From: Nanobdellota archaeon
GTDB lineage: Archaea; Nanobdellota; Nanobdellia; Pacearchaeales; GW2011-AR1
NCBI GenBank assembly: GCA_030689875.1
Contig: JAUYHR010000092.1
Location: 1 to 13,297, forward strand
Reading direction: 5' to 3'
Length of the DNA stretch: 13,297 bases
Shown one piece after another: positions 13,040-13,297 of the stretch. The notes beneath the pieces are model-generated. The model was not told where the DNA came from. It worked only from the letters and a program-made list of their open reading frames with translations, and searched no databases. Each line of letters starts with the position of its first letter. The stretch's first letter is position 1. A program made the position numbers and the translations under genes.

Positions 13040-13047
13040 TTTATAAA
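13040..13047 (+). promoter_or_regulatory. TATA box of the partial gene at 13074
   Basis: TTTATAAA is centred about 30.5 nt before the ATG at 13074, slightly farther than in the other genes, allowing a leader of a few bases. Confidence 0.55.
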
Positions 13048-13073
13048 GAGATTTTATTGTTTAATTAAATAAA

Positions 13074-13297
13074 ATGATAAAACATGATTTTTATGGAACA
13101 TATTTGTTTCATGGTGAAAAAGGGAATCAAAAAGGAAGTATTTATTTAAATCCTGAAAATAATTTTGTTGGAAGTCTTCTTGATTCTGGAAATGGCTATA
13201 AAAATGTCCCTTATTTAGTTTATGGAAATTTAACTTCTGAAAAACTTCGTTTTCTAAAAATTCCAGAAGACCAGTCTTTTGATAATGTATTTTGGTC
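13074..13297 (+). CDS. Hypothetical protein, 3' end beyond the window
   Basis: From the ATG at 13074 the frame is open for 74 complete codons to the window edge. It begins MIKHDFYGTYLFHGEKGNQK and continues with GSIYLNPENNFVGSLLDSG and VPYLVYGNLTSEKLRFLKIP. The pattern of short strands and glycine turns suggests a beta-rich fold. I do not recognise the family, and it is not uS10, which usually follows EF-1A in archaea. A TATA box precedes it. Confidence 0.6.
   Translation, partial: MIKHDFYGTYLFHGEKGNQKGSIYLNPENNFVGSLLDSGNGYKNVPYLVYGNLTSEKLRFLKIPEDQSFDNVFW

Overview
This AT-rich window comes from an archaeon. It carries the archaeal str-type cluster (NusA-like KH protein, uS12, uS7, EF-2, EF-1A). 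Nearly every transcription unit has an archaeal TATA box about 25 nt before its start codon, with no Shine-Dalgarno sequence in between, which points to leaderless mRNAs. The very low GC content, the many small orphan genes and the intergenic character suggest a DPANN lineage such as Woesearchaeota, Pacearchaeota or Nanoarchaeota. That placement is an inference from style, not a phylogeny.

Positions 1-705 (minus strand) hold the N-terminal 235 codons of a TatD-family metal-dependent hydrolase, cut by the window edge. Positions 706-1071 have no convincing protein gene. They hold a series of stem-loops ending at a tRNA-Val(UAC) gene (1072-1142, minus). Positions 1243-1848 encode a complete ECF-type sigma-70-family protein, which is very unexpected in an archaeal genome that also shows TATA promoters. 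Its 3' end runs into two tandem copies of a 58-bp stem-loop repeat. A third copy lies at 811-871. The three copies show base-pair-preserving substitutions, so they look like a structured RNA or REP-like element. Positions 1974-3773 encode a 599-residue nucleotidyltransferase-fold protein.

Positions 3860-4462 (minus) form a winged-helix antitoxin / RelE-type toxin pair. A perfect 16-bp palindrome sits between its TATA box and start codon and is a likely autoregulatory operator. Positions 4600-5496 encode a membrane-anchored coiled-coil protein.

The translation block follows: NusA-like protein (5565-5981), an orphan (6038-6568), uS12 (6628-7050), an orphan overlapping both its neighbours by 4 nt (7047-7475), uS7 (7472-8068) and EF-2 (8155-10344). 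Next come a HicBA toxin-antitoxin pair whose HicA is cut short by an in-frame stop, two orphans (10883-11542), EF-1A (11737-13020) and a partial orphan running off the window. The ancestral gene order is preserved but is punctuated by lineage-specific genes and a TA module, each usually with its own promoter. The strongest leads are the archaeal sigma-like factor, the covarying stem-loop family next to it, and the orphan gene embedded between uS12 and uS7.
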